DNA of 64,000 nucleotides, from positions 434,001 to 498,000 of the forward strand of contig CAJTQR010000002.1 in the NCBI GenBank assembly GCA_910578515.1, given 5' to 3'. Within the stretch, counting starts at the first letter, position 1. Every line of letters begins with the position of its first letter. The notes under the pieces were generated by a model. It saw only the letters and a list, made by a program, of their open reading frames with translations, was not told where the DNA came from and did no database searches. The stretch comes from an uncultured Duncaniella sp. (GTDB taxonomy: Bacteria > Bacteroidota > Bacteroidia > Bacteroidales > Muribaculaceae). This document shows, in pieces, positions 16,137 through 24,864 of this stretch. The position numbers and the translations under genes are program-made.

Positions 16137-18927
16137 AAGGTTTTGTTGTTTCTGAGAATGGAGAATTAGGCCAATAGAAAGTTTCAAAATCGTCGGGCTG
16201 AGCCGGATTGTAACCACTGAAATTTACCAAATGCACAGCAAGTTCAGGAGCAGCTTTCTTAAGCCCTTCTGCCACACATTTAGCTATCTGATAAGCACCG
16301 TAGGTGTTGAAGTGGGTGTTGTCGGCTAAAGCCTTGTCCTGACCGGGGAAGCTTCCTGCAGGATAGTGGACGAGTGCCTTTTTGCTACCCTCTTCACCCA
16401 GTGTTTCATAGAGGGTGGTTGACATGTCGGTAAGCTCAATCACCGGTACATTCTCGCGTTCGCCCACGCGGCGCACGGCGTCAACATAATCGCCGTGAGT
16501 GTTGATATTCTTTCCATTGGAGTCAAACTTTCTGCGGGCTGTAGGAGTGAGAAGCACCGGGTGCAGACCACGTGCATTTGCCTCGTCGATGAATCGTTTG
16601 AGGTTGGTTGTGAAGTTGTAGTAAGCGCCTGAGCCGGGACCACGGTCCTTTTCGTCGTTGTGACCAAACTCGATGAGGATATAGTCACCTTTCTTAGCCA
16701 TGCTGAGCACTTTGTCAAGGCGACGTGAGGCTATGAATGAGGAGGTGCGCTGTCCGCTCTCTGCGTTATTGGCGATTGAAATTGAGTTGTCGAAGAATAC
16801 GGGTATCATTTGTCCCCAGCTTGCCCAGGGTTCGTATGCCTGGTCAACGACGGTGCTGTTACCGCAAAGGAACACTGTGGTAACATCTTCACCGGCAGGT
16901 TCGATGGTGATATGAGATACCGCCGGAGCCTCGCCATTGAATTCAAGAGTGAGTTTGTCATCCCAGGAGGGACGACCTACTTCGCGGGGATTGATTTTCA
17001 CAGAATCTCTGAGAGTCACAGCTTTGTTGCGCTTGTTGACGATAAAAGAGATTTCTTTGAACTTACCTTTCTTCAGGTCGGTGCGGTCGGCCATCAGTCG
17101 TCGCTGTTCGGCACGTACCACTGTGGATGAAGGCTTTTTCTTGTCACCAAGAGTGACAGTGACCTTGTAATTGCCATCCGGTACATTGACTGAGAAGAAG
17201 AAGGGTGACTTTCCGTCAGGTTTGGTCCCGAAATCGTAGCCGTAGCCCTGCATTGATGAATATGGGGTCATGGCCGACATGTCGTAGTCATGCTTTTTCT
17301 CTTTGAGATAAGCCTTGAGAGGATTGTTGGTGGCACGGAGACCGTCGGCAATGCTTTGAGCGTTCATTCTGGCGCCGAGTTTTGACGCATGAGTGTGGTC
17401 CTTCTTGAAATATGGAGCTGTGTTGCCCTCGCCGAGTTCCTGAAGTTTCTCGCCCGAGATGCGGTTAAGGTCTATGAAGTCAACTCCGGTACGGATAGCT
17501 ATATCCTTAGCCCACTTGCCATAGCTGTTGGCATTGCTTTCAATCTTGCCGTTTGTCCACTTGTTGCGTGGTGTATGTGATAATATAATAGGTGTGGCCC
17601 CTTTCTCCAGACAGTCGAGCACGAACTTGCGGATATACCATCCGTAAGTGTATACCACCTGGAATTTGCCATCCTTCTCCATTTTGAAGACCTTGCTTTC
17701 GTCACCGCTGCCCCACAGCTCTCCGCGGGCTTTGCCTACATTGATGTCGCCTCCGTCATTGTGTCCGAACTGCATGATTACGAAGTCGCCGGGCTGAAGG
17801 GCGTTGTATACCTTATCCCAACGACCTTCATCGAGGAATGTGCGGGCGCTGCGACCTGCTTTGGCATGATTTTCCACAGTGATGCGGGTTGTGTCGAACT
17901 GCTCAGCTATCACGCTGCCCCAGCCCCACATGCTGTCATCGCTTTTGTCTTCGTTTTTAACAGTGCTGTCACCGATAGTGAACACCACGGGGCAACCGGG
18001 TTTGCGAGAGCTGCCGGTCACATTGTCGACAGGCTGGGGGATGAGATACTCAGCCAGTTCGAGTCCCGGAGTGTTGCGGATACCCTCTACTGCCGATTCA
18101 ACATTGTTTCTGGCACCGAATGCGCTGGTGTGGATTCGGTCGATGTAGAACATCTGCTGTTTAACTTTCTCTTTGCCGAATTTCTCAAATTTTCTTGCCG
18201 AGATTTCGTTAAGGTCAATAAAAGGAATCTTCTCAGCCTCGGCAACCTGCTTGGCCCACAGACCGAAAGTCTTGTTCACACGGGTCACTTTGGTGCTGTC
18301 CTTGTCATCCCATGCATTGCGAGGGGTGAGCGACATGAGGATTGGTTTGCCTCCCTTGGCTTTGACATCGCGCACGAAGCGGCGCATGTATTCGCCATAG
18401 GTGTATACTGTTTCTTTCTTTCCTGTCTCTTTGATGGTGACGTTAAGACTGTCGTTGCCGATTCCGGGGATTGAAGCGCGGGCACGACCACTGTCATAAG
18501 GCCCGTTATCGTTGTGTCCCAGCTCAATAATCACCCAGTCACCCGGGCGAATTCCCTCTTTTACATCATTCCAAAGAACATTGTAAAATGTACGGCTGCT
18601 CATGCCGCCGAGAGCATGGTTTTCTACAGTAATTTTTGCCGGGTCGAAATATTCGTTCATGAAATATCCCCAGCCCCACTGACCGTTATTGCCATTTCCG
18701 AGAGTACCGGTGCGCATAGTTGAATTACCGACGAGAAAAAGTACCGGGTTAGAGCCTATTCTTGATGAACCGGGCACAGGGCGCACGGTGCGGGCGAGAT
18801 TAAGGCTGTCAAGAGTATTATCCACGACTTGGTTTACATCTTTCATCGGACCGGGAACACCGGCGATGGCGTATGCCGGTGCTAATCCGCAACACAGCAT
18901 AAAAATACTTTTTTGCAAAAGTTTCAT
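16126..18927 (-). CDS. Three-domain CE12-like rhamnogalacturonan acetylesterase (secreted)
   Basis: This 933-residue protein has a signal peptide (residues 1-22) and three tandem SGNH-fold acetylesterase domains resembling CE12 (YesT-type). Domain 1 (about 62-290) has S69 in VGNSTM, N139 in GHND, D263 and H266. Domain 2 (about 312-535) has S321 in IGDSTV, N390, D510 and H513. Domain 3 (about 683-890) has S691 in CGNSTV, N757, D869 and H872. A beta-sandwich region (about 555-680), like the galactose-binding-like domain of YesT-type enzymes, precedes domain 3. All three triads look intact. Such enzymes remove acetyl groups from the galacturonic acids of rhamnogalacturonan I, exposing the backbone to lyases. 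It is the first gene of the CE12-GH115-GH2 operon. Confidence 0.88.
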   Translation of the reverse strand: MKLLQKSIFMLCCGLAPAYAIAGVPGPMKDVNQVVDNTLDSLNLARTVRPVPGSSRIGSNPVLFLVGNSTMRTGTLGNGNNGQWGWGYFMNEYFDPAKITVENHALGGMSSRTFYNVLWNDVKEGIRPGDWVIIELGHNDNGPYDSGRARASIPGIGNDSLNVTIKETGKKETVYTYGEYMRRFVRDVKAKGGKPILMSLTPRNAWDDKDSTKVTRVNKTFGLWAKQVAEAEKIPFIDLNEISARKFEKFGKEKVKQQMFYIDRIHTSAFGARNNVESAVEGIRNTPGLELAEYLIPQPVDNVTGSSRKPGCPVVFTIGDSTVKNEDKSDDSMWGWGSVIAEQFDTTRITVENHAKAGRSARTFLDEGRWDKVYNALQPGDFVIMQFGHNDGGDINVGKARGELWGSGDESKVFKMEKDGKFQVVYTYGWYIRKFVLDCLEKGATPIILSHTPRNKWTNGKIESNANSYGKWAKDIAIRTGVDFIDLNRISGEKLQELGEGNTAPYFKKDHTHASKLGARMNAQSIADGLRATNNPLKAYLKEKKHDYDMSAMTPYSSMQGYGYDFGTKPDGKSPFFFSVNVPDGNYKVTVTLGDKKKPSSTVVRAEQRRLMADRTDLKKGKFKEISFIVNKRNKAVTLRDSVKINPREVGRPSWDDKLTLEFNGEAPAVSHITIEPAGEDVTTVFLCGNSTVVDQAYEPWASWGQMIPVFFDNSISIANNAESGQRTSSFIASRRLDKVLSMAKKGDYILIEFGHNDEKDRGPGSGAYYNFTTNLKRFIDEANARGLHPVLLTPTARRKFDSNGKNINTHGDYVDAVRRVGERENVPVIELTDMSTTLYETLGEEGSKKALVHYPAGSFPGQDKALADNTHFNTYGAYQIAKCVAEGLKKAAPELAVHLVNFSGYNPAQPDDFETFYWPNSPFSETTKPYGN

Positions 18928-18961
18928 GATAGATATTAGGTATTTTGGTTATTCCACTTTG

Positions 18962-18969
18962 CAAATTTA
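18962..18969 (-). promoter_or_regulatory. possible -7 box of the CE12-GH115-GH2 operon
   Basis: The minus strand reads TAAATTTG, a match to the TAnnTTTG box, 35-42 bp upstream of the CE12 start. The -33 position is only T-rich, without TTTG, as is common for activator-dependent promoters. A degenerate copy of the susC palindrome lies further upstream at 19028-19044. Confidence 0.4.
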
Positions 18970-19072
18970 ACTAAAAGTTCTCAGATAAAAAGCACTATAT
19001 GATTAATTTGTGTGATAGGCACAACCATTCCGATAAATCATAGGGACAATAACGGACAGTGACATAAAAGGA

Positions 19073-19116
19073 GACCTGACGGTCACGCAAACTATTAAAA
19101 GCGTGACCGTCAGGTC
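19073..19116 (-). terminator. terminator of the minus-strand susCD operon
   Basis: GACCTGACGGTCACGC and its exact 16-bp reverse complement flank a 12-nt loop, 40 bases after the susD stop codon. The minus strand continues CTCCTTTTATG. Its arm shares GACCTGrCGGTCAC with the terminator after the other susD at 30288. Confidence 0.85.
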
Positions 19117-19156
19117 GGTTAGATGATGTAAGGTAATATGATTATCCTAATGGCAA

Positions 19157-21250
19157 TCAATAGCCGGGATTTTGCCATGCAGCTTTCTGGTCGTCTGTGA
19201 GGTTGGTACCGTCAGCATTTTTCATTTGGTCGAGGAATGTCTGAGGTATGGGGCGAAGTTCATGCTTGCCGGCGGTAATTCCGGTAGCGTCAGGATTGAA
19301 TGCTTTGGCGCGCTTGATGAGGGTGTTTGTGCGTGATAGAGTTTCCCAACGCTGCCATTCGCCGATAAGCTCACGGGTGCGTTCATTGAGAATGAAGTGG
19401 AGCGCACGTTCATAATCGCCTGAAACACCGAGTTTCTGCATCACTTCCTCATCCTCGGCGGGAAGATTGGACGGGAACGACTTCAGTGTGAGGTCAGATG
19501 CAGCTGTGGTCCATGGCTGCTCGGGATTTGAAAGATAGTAAGAGTTGATGGTGAGAAGGGTATTGTCAACCTTGGCAGCATCAACGCTCATGGTGTAGGC
19601 TGCTTGTGAACCATCAATGTAATATGAGCGGTTTTCACCATTTTTCCAGCTTGCACGTGCACGGATGGCATTGATATCCTGCATAGCCTGTGCGTAGTTG
19701 CCTTGGCGGGCATAGAGTTCGGCACGCATGAGGTAAGTTTCACCTGAACGGGTCATTGTCACGTCGCGGTAGCTGTCGTCAGCCTGGTCCTTGGCGCCGT
19801 CGCCACATGTAGTCTTGTTGACGTGAGCATACATATTACAGCGCGGAGTGCCCTTGAAGTTGTCACGAACCCACTGTCCGTTCTGATAGAGTACTGATGC
19901 AGCGGGAATCCATTGACCTTTCTTTGAGGTGAACTTACCTGCAGTGGGGGTGTTCACGCCGTGAGTCCAGTCGGGGAGACGACCGGCATCGTCGGTGAAG
20001 CTGGAAGAAGGAGTCTGGTTAGCGGCTCCAAACTGGTAGCCATCATAAGTATGGTCATCCTTCTTGTTAAGGATGAAGACCACTGCCGGGTCGCCGAGTT
20101 CCAACTGCTGAGGGTTGTTGGCATTGTTTTTGAGGGTATTGGCGCCGATTACTGTACGGAATGTCTTCCAAAGACGTGCATCGTTCACATGGTCGTAGAT
20201 ACCGTAGGTGTACTCAGTGGGGACAACACGTTGGAAGTCCTTACCACCGGTCACCCATCCACGGGCTACCCAACCTCCTGAATAATTTGAGAATTGTGAA
20301 TGGAAATAGTAGAGTGTGCGGTTTCCGTAACGACCTTTAGTATTTGAATTAGCGTTTGTGGGTGATGCCATGATGATTTCAGGGTCTGATTCAATGGCAC
20401 AGTTCACGCCAGTGTAGTTGGCATAAAGGTTGCTGTAGTCGGAAGTAAGCGGATGCTTGCTGATTGCATAGTTGCAAGCCTCGATAGCTTCTGCGATGTC
20501 TGAGGTCTTGTAAGCTGAATTCCAGGAATCGTTGCGCTCTGACACACGGAACAGAAGGGCTTTTGCAAGCCAATGGGCAGCTGTGGATTTACACCAGGTC
20601 ACACCTTGTCCGTAGCGGGCATCTTCACCCTCGAAGAGATTATAGGCATTGCGCAGGTCGGAAATCACCTGTTCCCAGCACTCTTCGGGAGTAGCATCCT
20701 CAAAGTTACGAATCACACCCGATGCCGGTTCGGTCTGGAGCACGCAGTGACCATACTGGGCGGTGAGACGATAGAAGTTGTATCCGCGGAGGAAGTAAGC
20801 ATGAGCCAGACAACGGTTACGTACCGATTCGTCGGAAATCTTATTAGCCTTTGATATGATAGTGTTGCATGAGGCAATCCCGTAGTACATTTCATTCCAA
20901 AGTGCATCCACAGCGGGGCAGTTGTCATTTGGAGCACCTACTGCCTTGGTGTAGTTAAGGGGACCGAGGTTGTTGTTGTATGCGTTCCAGGGCTCTGATG
21001 TATTGTCGTTACCCATGGTGAATTCATCGGTGCCATACATTGTGATGCCATAAGCCCATTCGTAGCCGAAATGCCAGCGGATGTTACCATAGAGTGATAC
21101 GGTGAGGGCTTCGAGACCTTCAGGTGTCTCAAAGTAGTCGGTGTTGTAGGATGTGTCGAGCTTTTCATCCAAGAATGACTCGGAACAAGCTGTGGTACCC
21201 ATCAATGCTCCTGTAGCAAGAACGCCGACAAGATATTTATTGATTTTCAT
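19157..21250 (-). CDS. SusD/RagB family outer-membrane glycan-binding lipoprotein
   Basis: This 697-residue lipoprotein has a lipobox at GTTAC (C22), followed by SESFLDEKL, typical of SusD proteins. The alpha-helical TPR-containing SusD fold runs through the protein, with the usual C-terminal segment on ERTRELIGEWQRWETL near residue 640. SusD caps the SusC barrel and binds oligosaccharides at the cell surface. It is translated 40 bp after its susC partner. It is clearly paralogous to the SusD at 28112-30244, sharing for example YYGIAS, NTIISKA-like helices and CVLQTEPASGV. The ligand is inferred to be rhamnogalacturonan or arabinogalactan fragments from context. Confidence 0.95.
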   Translation of the reverse strand: MKINKYLVGVLATGALMGTTACSESFLDEKLDTSYNTDYFETPEGLEALTVSLYGNIRWHFGYEWAYGITMYGTDEFTMGNDNTSEPWNAYNNNLGPLNYTKAVGAPNDNCPAVDALWNEMYYGIASCNTIISKANKISDESVRNRCLAHAYFLRGYNFYRLTAQYGHCVLQTEPASGVIRNFEDATPEECWEQVISDLRNAYNLFEGEDARYGQGVTWCKSTAAHWLAKALLFRVSERNDSWNSAYKTSDIAEAIEACNYAISKHPLTSDYSNLYANYTGVNCAIESDPEIIMASPTNANSNTKGRYGNRTLYYFHSQFSNYSGGWVARGWVTGGKDFQRVVPTEYTYGIYDHVNDARLWKTFRTVIGANTLKNNANNPQQLELGDPAVVFILNKKDDHTYDGYQFGAANQTPSSSFTDDAGRLPDWTHGVNTPTAGKFTSKKGQWIPAASVLYQNGQWVRDNFKGTPRCNMYAHVNKTTCGDGAKDQADDSYRDVTMTRSGETYLMRAELYARQGNYAQAMQDINAIRARASWKNGENRSYYIDGSQAAYTMSVDAAKVDNTLLTINSYYLSNPEQPWTTAASDLTLKSFPSNLPAEDEEVMQKLGVSGDYERALHFILNERTRELIGEWQRWETLSRTNTLIKRAKAFNPDATGITAGKHELRPIPQTFLDQMKNADGTNLTDDQKAAWQNPGY

Positions 21251-21290
21251 ATTTTATGCGCTGATTTTATTCGTAAGTAATTCAATGATA

Positions 21291-24200
21291 TTAGAAGCCC
21301 ACTTCAAGACCGAATGCAAAGCTGCGGTTGAAATAGGTGTTGCCTGTGTCAAGGTCAAAACCGTCAACAGCCTGATAGATATCGAACGGATTGATGCACT
21401 GGGCATAGACCTTAAGATTCTTGAGCGTGGCTTTTTCGATGAGTCGACGGGGGAAGTTGTAGCCTATCGAGATGTTGCGCATCTTGATGAAGCCACCATC
21501 CTGATACTGGAGCAGACCTGCAAACGAGTCGGTGGCACCGGCTGATGCCTGACCGAGGATAGGTTTCTGATAGTATGCTCCGGTGTTGGTCGGAGTCCAA
21601 TAGTCTACCTTGCGCTGGTTGGCGTGAGCGGTCATTGCCTCAAGACCTTTATTTACCTTGTAGCCGAGGCGACCCACCATCTGGAAGCCGAGCTCGATTC
21701 CTTTGTAGGTGAAAGTATTGCTCCAGCCGAGAGTCCATTTGGGATTTGAGTTTCCGAGGATTACACGGTCGTCGTCAGTCATCTTGTAGTCTCCGTTCTG
21801 GTCTTTGGGACGAACATTACCGGGGGTGAAGTTGTAGCCGTTGGCATTCCATTTAGCCATTTCAGCTTGGTCCTCAGGGGTATCCTGCCATAGACCGAGA
21901 TTGTCGTAGGCATAGTGGACGCCGATGGCTTCGCCGATGAACCAGCCGTTGGCTACGTCATCTTCCTTACCGTTGGCGAGTTCGTCGATTTTGTTGGTCT
22001 GATAGGCGACATTGAAGTTAGTGTTCCATTCAAAGTCGCGGGTAAGCACGGGGATTGCGTCAATCATCACTTCCACACCATGGTTGCTTGCTTTACCAAC
22101 GTTGGCGTATGTCGAACCGTAGCCGGTGAGGGTGGGGATTGACATTTTCATGAGAATGTCGTTGGTCTTTGACCAGTACATATCCACGCTACCGCCAATA
22201 CGGTTGTTAAGGAATCCGAAGTCAACACCCACGTTCCACTGTGTGGTCTTTTCCCAACCGAGCTTGTCGTTAGCCATGTCGTTCCAGATTTTATAGTAAT
22301 CCTCGGAAGTTGAATAGCCGGGTACTGACTGGTCGAAGAATGGGAGGAACATCTGTGAAATCACACCTTTGGTCTTGTAAGGGTCAACAGCTGCGTTACC
22401 GGTGGTACCTACACCGAGACGGGCTTTTAAATTCGATAGCCATGTCACTTCTTTGAGGAAGTCTTCCTGTTGGATACGCCAAGCGAGAGCGGCCGAGGGG
22501 AAGAAGTCCCATTTGTTGCCGGCTGCAAGCTGTGAAGCACCGTCCCAACGACCTGACACAGTCAGGAGGTAGCGGTCATCGAAAGCATAGTTGAGACGTA
22601 TCATATATGATTCAAGTGATGATTCGGTGATACCTGAGCCCATTGATGCACCGTTGTTGGTGTCAGTGATTGATGCGGCTCCGATATTGTTCCATTTGTA
22701 TGAATCCTTCGGAATGTTCTGGTTGGTCATTGAGGAGTTCTCATAGTTGTAGCTTGACGCAGTCTGGAGCAATGTCACGCCCACACGGTGTTTGCGTGCG
22801 AATGTGCGGTTATAGATAAGCATGTTGTCAAGAGTCCATGAGAAGTGGCGCTGGTTTGTGAGACGTGCCCAGTTCTTGCCTTCTGAGCCATCGGCGTTTT
22901 TCTTATATGATGAGTTGCCATCAATCCACGCACCTTCACGGTAGTGACGGAAGTCGGGACCAAATGCAATCTTGTATTCCAGACCTTCGAGTGGTTTCAG
23001 AATCTCGCCTATTTTCAAGGTTGCGGCAAAGCTACCGAGTGCGCGGAATGTCTGGCGCTGGAATGTCTGGTGTTCAAGTTCTCCGATGATAGTATATTGA
23101 GCATTCTCACCACCTGGGTAGAGGATGGCATCGCCATTCTCATCGTACATTGGAGCATGGCGATAGAATGTTTTGGCGAGGTCATAGACCGATGATGGTG
23201 CCTGGTTCGAACGACCGCCGGTTGTTGACAGACCATAATCCTGTTCCTGCCATGAAGCGTTGATGCTCGCATCAATACGCATCCATTTTACAGGAGTGAT
23301 GCTTGCTGAAACCTTACCGGTGTAGCGCTTGTACCATTGACCCTTCTGGGTTCCTTCGTTGTCAAGATAGCCGAAAGATGCGTAAGCGGTCATGTTTTCT
23401 GTACCGCCTGATGCGCTGAGAGTGTGTTCTTGTGTGACACCGGTCTGGGTATATAGCTCAGTCCAGTCATAATCCTGCACGAGTTCGGGACGCCATGTGC
23501 CACCTACCCAGCCACGCATCACGTTGTCACGAGAGGTCTGACCATCGAGAGGTGAGTCAAAGAGAGCCATGTCGCTTGCCTGAGTGGGAGAGTCGGGATG
23601 GGCGTATGTTTCGGGGTCGAGGTTGTAACCTGCCCAGCGACGGAATTGGATAAATTCAGCGGCAGTCATTGATTTTGACTTGTCGACAATCTTTGAAGTG
23701 GTCACAGAGCCTGAGTAGTTGAGAGAGAACTGACCGGGCTTACCATTCTTTGTAGTGATGATTACCACACCGTTGGCACCGCGTGAACCGTAGATAGCAG
23801 TTGCGGAAGCATCTTTAAGAATGTCGACGGTTTCAATATCGCGTGGGTTGAGGGTTTCGATGCCTGAACCTGAGTTCAAGGGCACACCGTCAACCACATA
23901 GAGTGGCGACTGGCTTGCAGAAAGTGAACGGTTACCACGAATGCGGACTGAGCCTACAGTACCGGGACGTTCGCTTGATGTGATGTCGACACCGGCAGCT
24001 TTACCCTGAAGAGCTTCAAATGCGTTGCTTACAGGGCGCGATGTGAGGTCTTCGGCACTCACACTTGAAAGCGAACCGGTTACGTCGCTTTTCTTTTGTG
24101 TACCGTAGCCGACCACCACTACTTCATCGAGCACGGCAGAGTCCTCTTGCATCACCACGTTGATATGGCTTTTACCTGCCACCTTGATATCCTGTGGAGT

Positions 24201-24473
24201 GCAGCCTACATAGCGGAATTCAAGAACTGCGTCAGCAGGTACATTTTTGAGTGTAAAGTTACCGTCTATGTCGGTGGCTGCACCGAATGACGTGCCTTTA
24301 ATAAGCACACTGACGCCAATCATAGGTTCGCCATCCTTGTCGGTGACGGTACCGGATACCGATTTGCCTTGCGCAAACACTGTGATAGACAGTATCGCAA
24401 AGAAGGCAACCAGGAAGCCACGCCGCATGGCGGTGAACAGCTTCGAACAGTTACTTGTTGAACTGCTTTTCAT
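21291..24473 (-). CDS. SusC/RagA family TonB-dependent outer-membrane transporter
   Basis: This 1060-residue protein has a signal peptide (residues 1-35, ending FAQG). A carboxypeptidase-D-like regulatory domain follows (about 38-115), then a TonB-box-like segment EVVVVGYGTQ, a plug domain (about 125-245) and a 22-strand beta barrel ending in F. It imports oligosaccharides with its SusD partner downstream. Residues 1-90 are identical to the divergent SusC at 24897 except residue 74, while the rest has diverged clearly. The 5' end forms part of an approximately 302-bp inverted repeat. A promoter candidate lies at 24649-24680, which would give a leader of about 168 nt. Confidence 0.96.
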   Translation of the reverse strand: MKSSSTSNCSKLFTAMRRGFLVAFFAILSITVFAQGKSVSGTVTDKDGEPMIGVSVLIKGTSFGAATDIDGNFTLKNVPADAVLEFRYVGCTPQDIKVAGKSHINVVMQEDSAVLDEVVVVGYGTQKKSDVTGSLSSVSAEDLTSRPVSNAFEALQGKAAGVDITSSERPGTVGSVRIRGNRSLSASQSPLYVVDGVPLNSGSGIETLNPRDIETVDILKDASATAIYGSRGANGVVIITTKNGKPGQFSLNYSGSVTTSKIVDKSKSMTAAEFIQFRRWAGYNLDPETYAHPDSPTQASDMALFDSPLDGQTSRDNVMRGWVGGTWRPELVQDYDWTELYTQTGVTQEHTLSASGGTENMTAYASFGYLDNEGTQKGQWYKRYTGKVSASITPVKWMRIDASINASWQEQDYGLSTTGGRSNQAPSSVYDLAKTFYRHAPMYDENGDAILYPGGENAQYTIIGELEHQTFQRQTFRALGSFAATLKIGEILKPLEGLEYKIAFGPDFRHYREGAWIDGNSSYKKNADGSEGKNWARLTNQRHFSWTLDNMLIYNRTFARKHRVGVTLLQTASSYNYENSSMTNQNIPKDSYKWNNIGAASITDTNNGASMGSGITESSLESYMIRLNYAFDDRYLLTVSGRWDGASQLAAGNKWDFFPSAALAWRIQQEDFLKEVTWLSNLKARLGVGTTGNAAVDPYKTKGVISQMFLPFFDQSVPGYSTSEDYYKIWNDMANDKLGWEKTTQWNVGVDFGFLNNRIGGSVDMYWSKTNDILMKMSIPTLTGYGSTYANVGKASNHGVEVMIDAIPVLTRDFEWNTNFNVAYQTNKIDELANGKEDDVANGWFIGEAIGVHYAYDNLGLWQDTPEDQAEMAKWNANGYNFTPGNVRPKDQNGDYKMTDDDRVILGNSNPKWTLGWSNTFTYKGIELGFQMVGRLGYKVNKGLEAMTAHANQRKVDYWTPTNTGAYYQKPILGQASAGATDSFAGLLQYQDGGFIKMRNISIGYNFPRRLIEKATLKNLKVYAQCINPFDIYQAVDGFDLDTGNTYFNRSFAFGLEVGF

Positions 24474-24505
24474 CTTGTAATTTGATTTAATGGTTATTAA
24501 TTAAG
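24204..24505 (-). repeat. left arm of the susC 5'-end inverted repeat
   Basis: This covers the first 270 bases of the minus-strand susC plus 32 bases of leader. It matches 24865-25166 in inverted orientation with about eight differences by eye. The 32-bp leader part is identical. Similarity falls off sharply beyond codon 90 of susC and beyond 24505. Confidence 0.9.
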
Positions 24506-24554
24506 GTATATAATATTTACTGCATGGTATTGTATCAGGTGGCGGATGAGTTGT

Positions 24555-24582
24555 ACTTCCGGTAATTGGCATTATCGGAAGT
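24555..24582 (-). promoter_or_regulatory. palindromic operator candidate of the minus-strand susCD operon
   Basis: ACTTCC and GGAAGT bound an inverted repeat whose minus-strand form reads CTTCCGATAATGCC in its first half. It is 81 bases upstream of the susC start, the same distance as the copy at 24788. It could be an activator site or a hairpin in the leader RNA. Confidence 0.55.
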
Positions 24583-24648
24583 TAAATTTTCATTTTCTAA
24601 TTATGTGTAATGCACATAACAATTCACACTGCAAGTCAATTATAGCTG

Positions 24649-24680
24649 CAAAAGTAAGGCATTTTACTAATACGTTAAAA
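24649..24680 (-). promoter_or_regulatory. promoter candidate of the minus-strand susCD operon
   Basis: The minus strand has TACTTTTG (24649-24656, TAnnTTTG match) with TTTT 20 bp upstream (24677-24680). Transcription would start near 24642, leaving a leader of about 168 nt that includes the palindrome at 24555-24582. Confidence 0.5.
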
Positions 24681-24787
24681 TAATTTATCTAAAAAAATGT
24701 TAATTCAAAGTGTTAATAGTTAATTGCCATAATACAATAAGTCAAAAGCTACTTATTGTCCCTAAAACGATACAGAAATCACACACA

Positions 24788-24815
24788 ACTTCCGATAATG
24801 CCAATTATAGGAAGT
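24788..24815 (+). promoter_or_regulatory. palindromic operator candidate of the plus-strand susCD operon
   Basis: ACTTCCGATAAT and ATTATAGGAAGT form an inverted repeat with one mismatch around GCCA. It is a near copy of the element at 24555-24582 and lies at the same 81-base distance from its susC start. Between it and the gene, the AATACCATG and TTATATA blocks are also shared with the other side. Confidence 0.55.
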
Positions 24816-24864
24816 TAAAATAATTGAAAGTCAAAGTAATACCATGTGTTGTAATCTTATATAA

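Larger units (their letters stand above)
24506..24864. promoter_or_regulatory. 359-bp divergent susC promoter segment between inverted repeats
   Basis: This very AT-rich segment holds two copies of a palindrome (24555-24582 and 24788-24815), each exactly 81 bases from the nearer susC start. It also holds one good promoter pointing at the minus-strand susC (24649-24680), and a TTATTGTCCCTA element at 24753-24764 also found upstream of the CE12 gene. I find no equally good constitutive promoter for the plus-strand susC. No gene is visible. Confidence 0.7.

Noticed and set aside
13593..16217. Upstream in-frame ATG at 16217 as the GH115 start
   Set aside because: It would put 27 non-signal residues before a good signal peptide and extend deep into the CE12 gene. 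ATG 16136 gives a normal secreted N-terminus.
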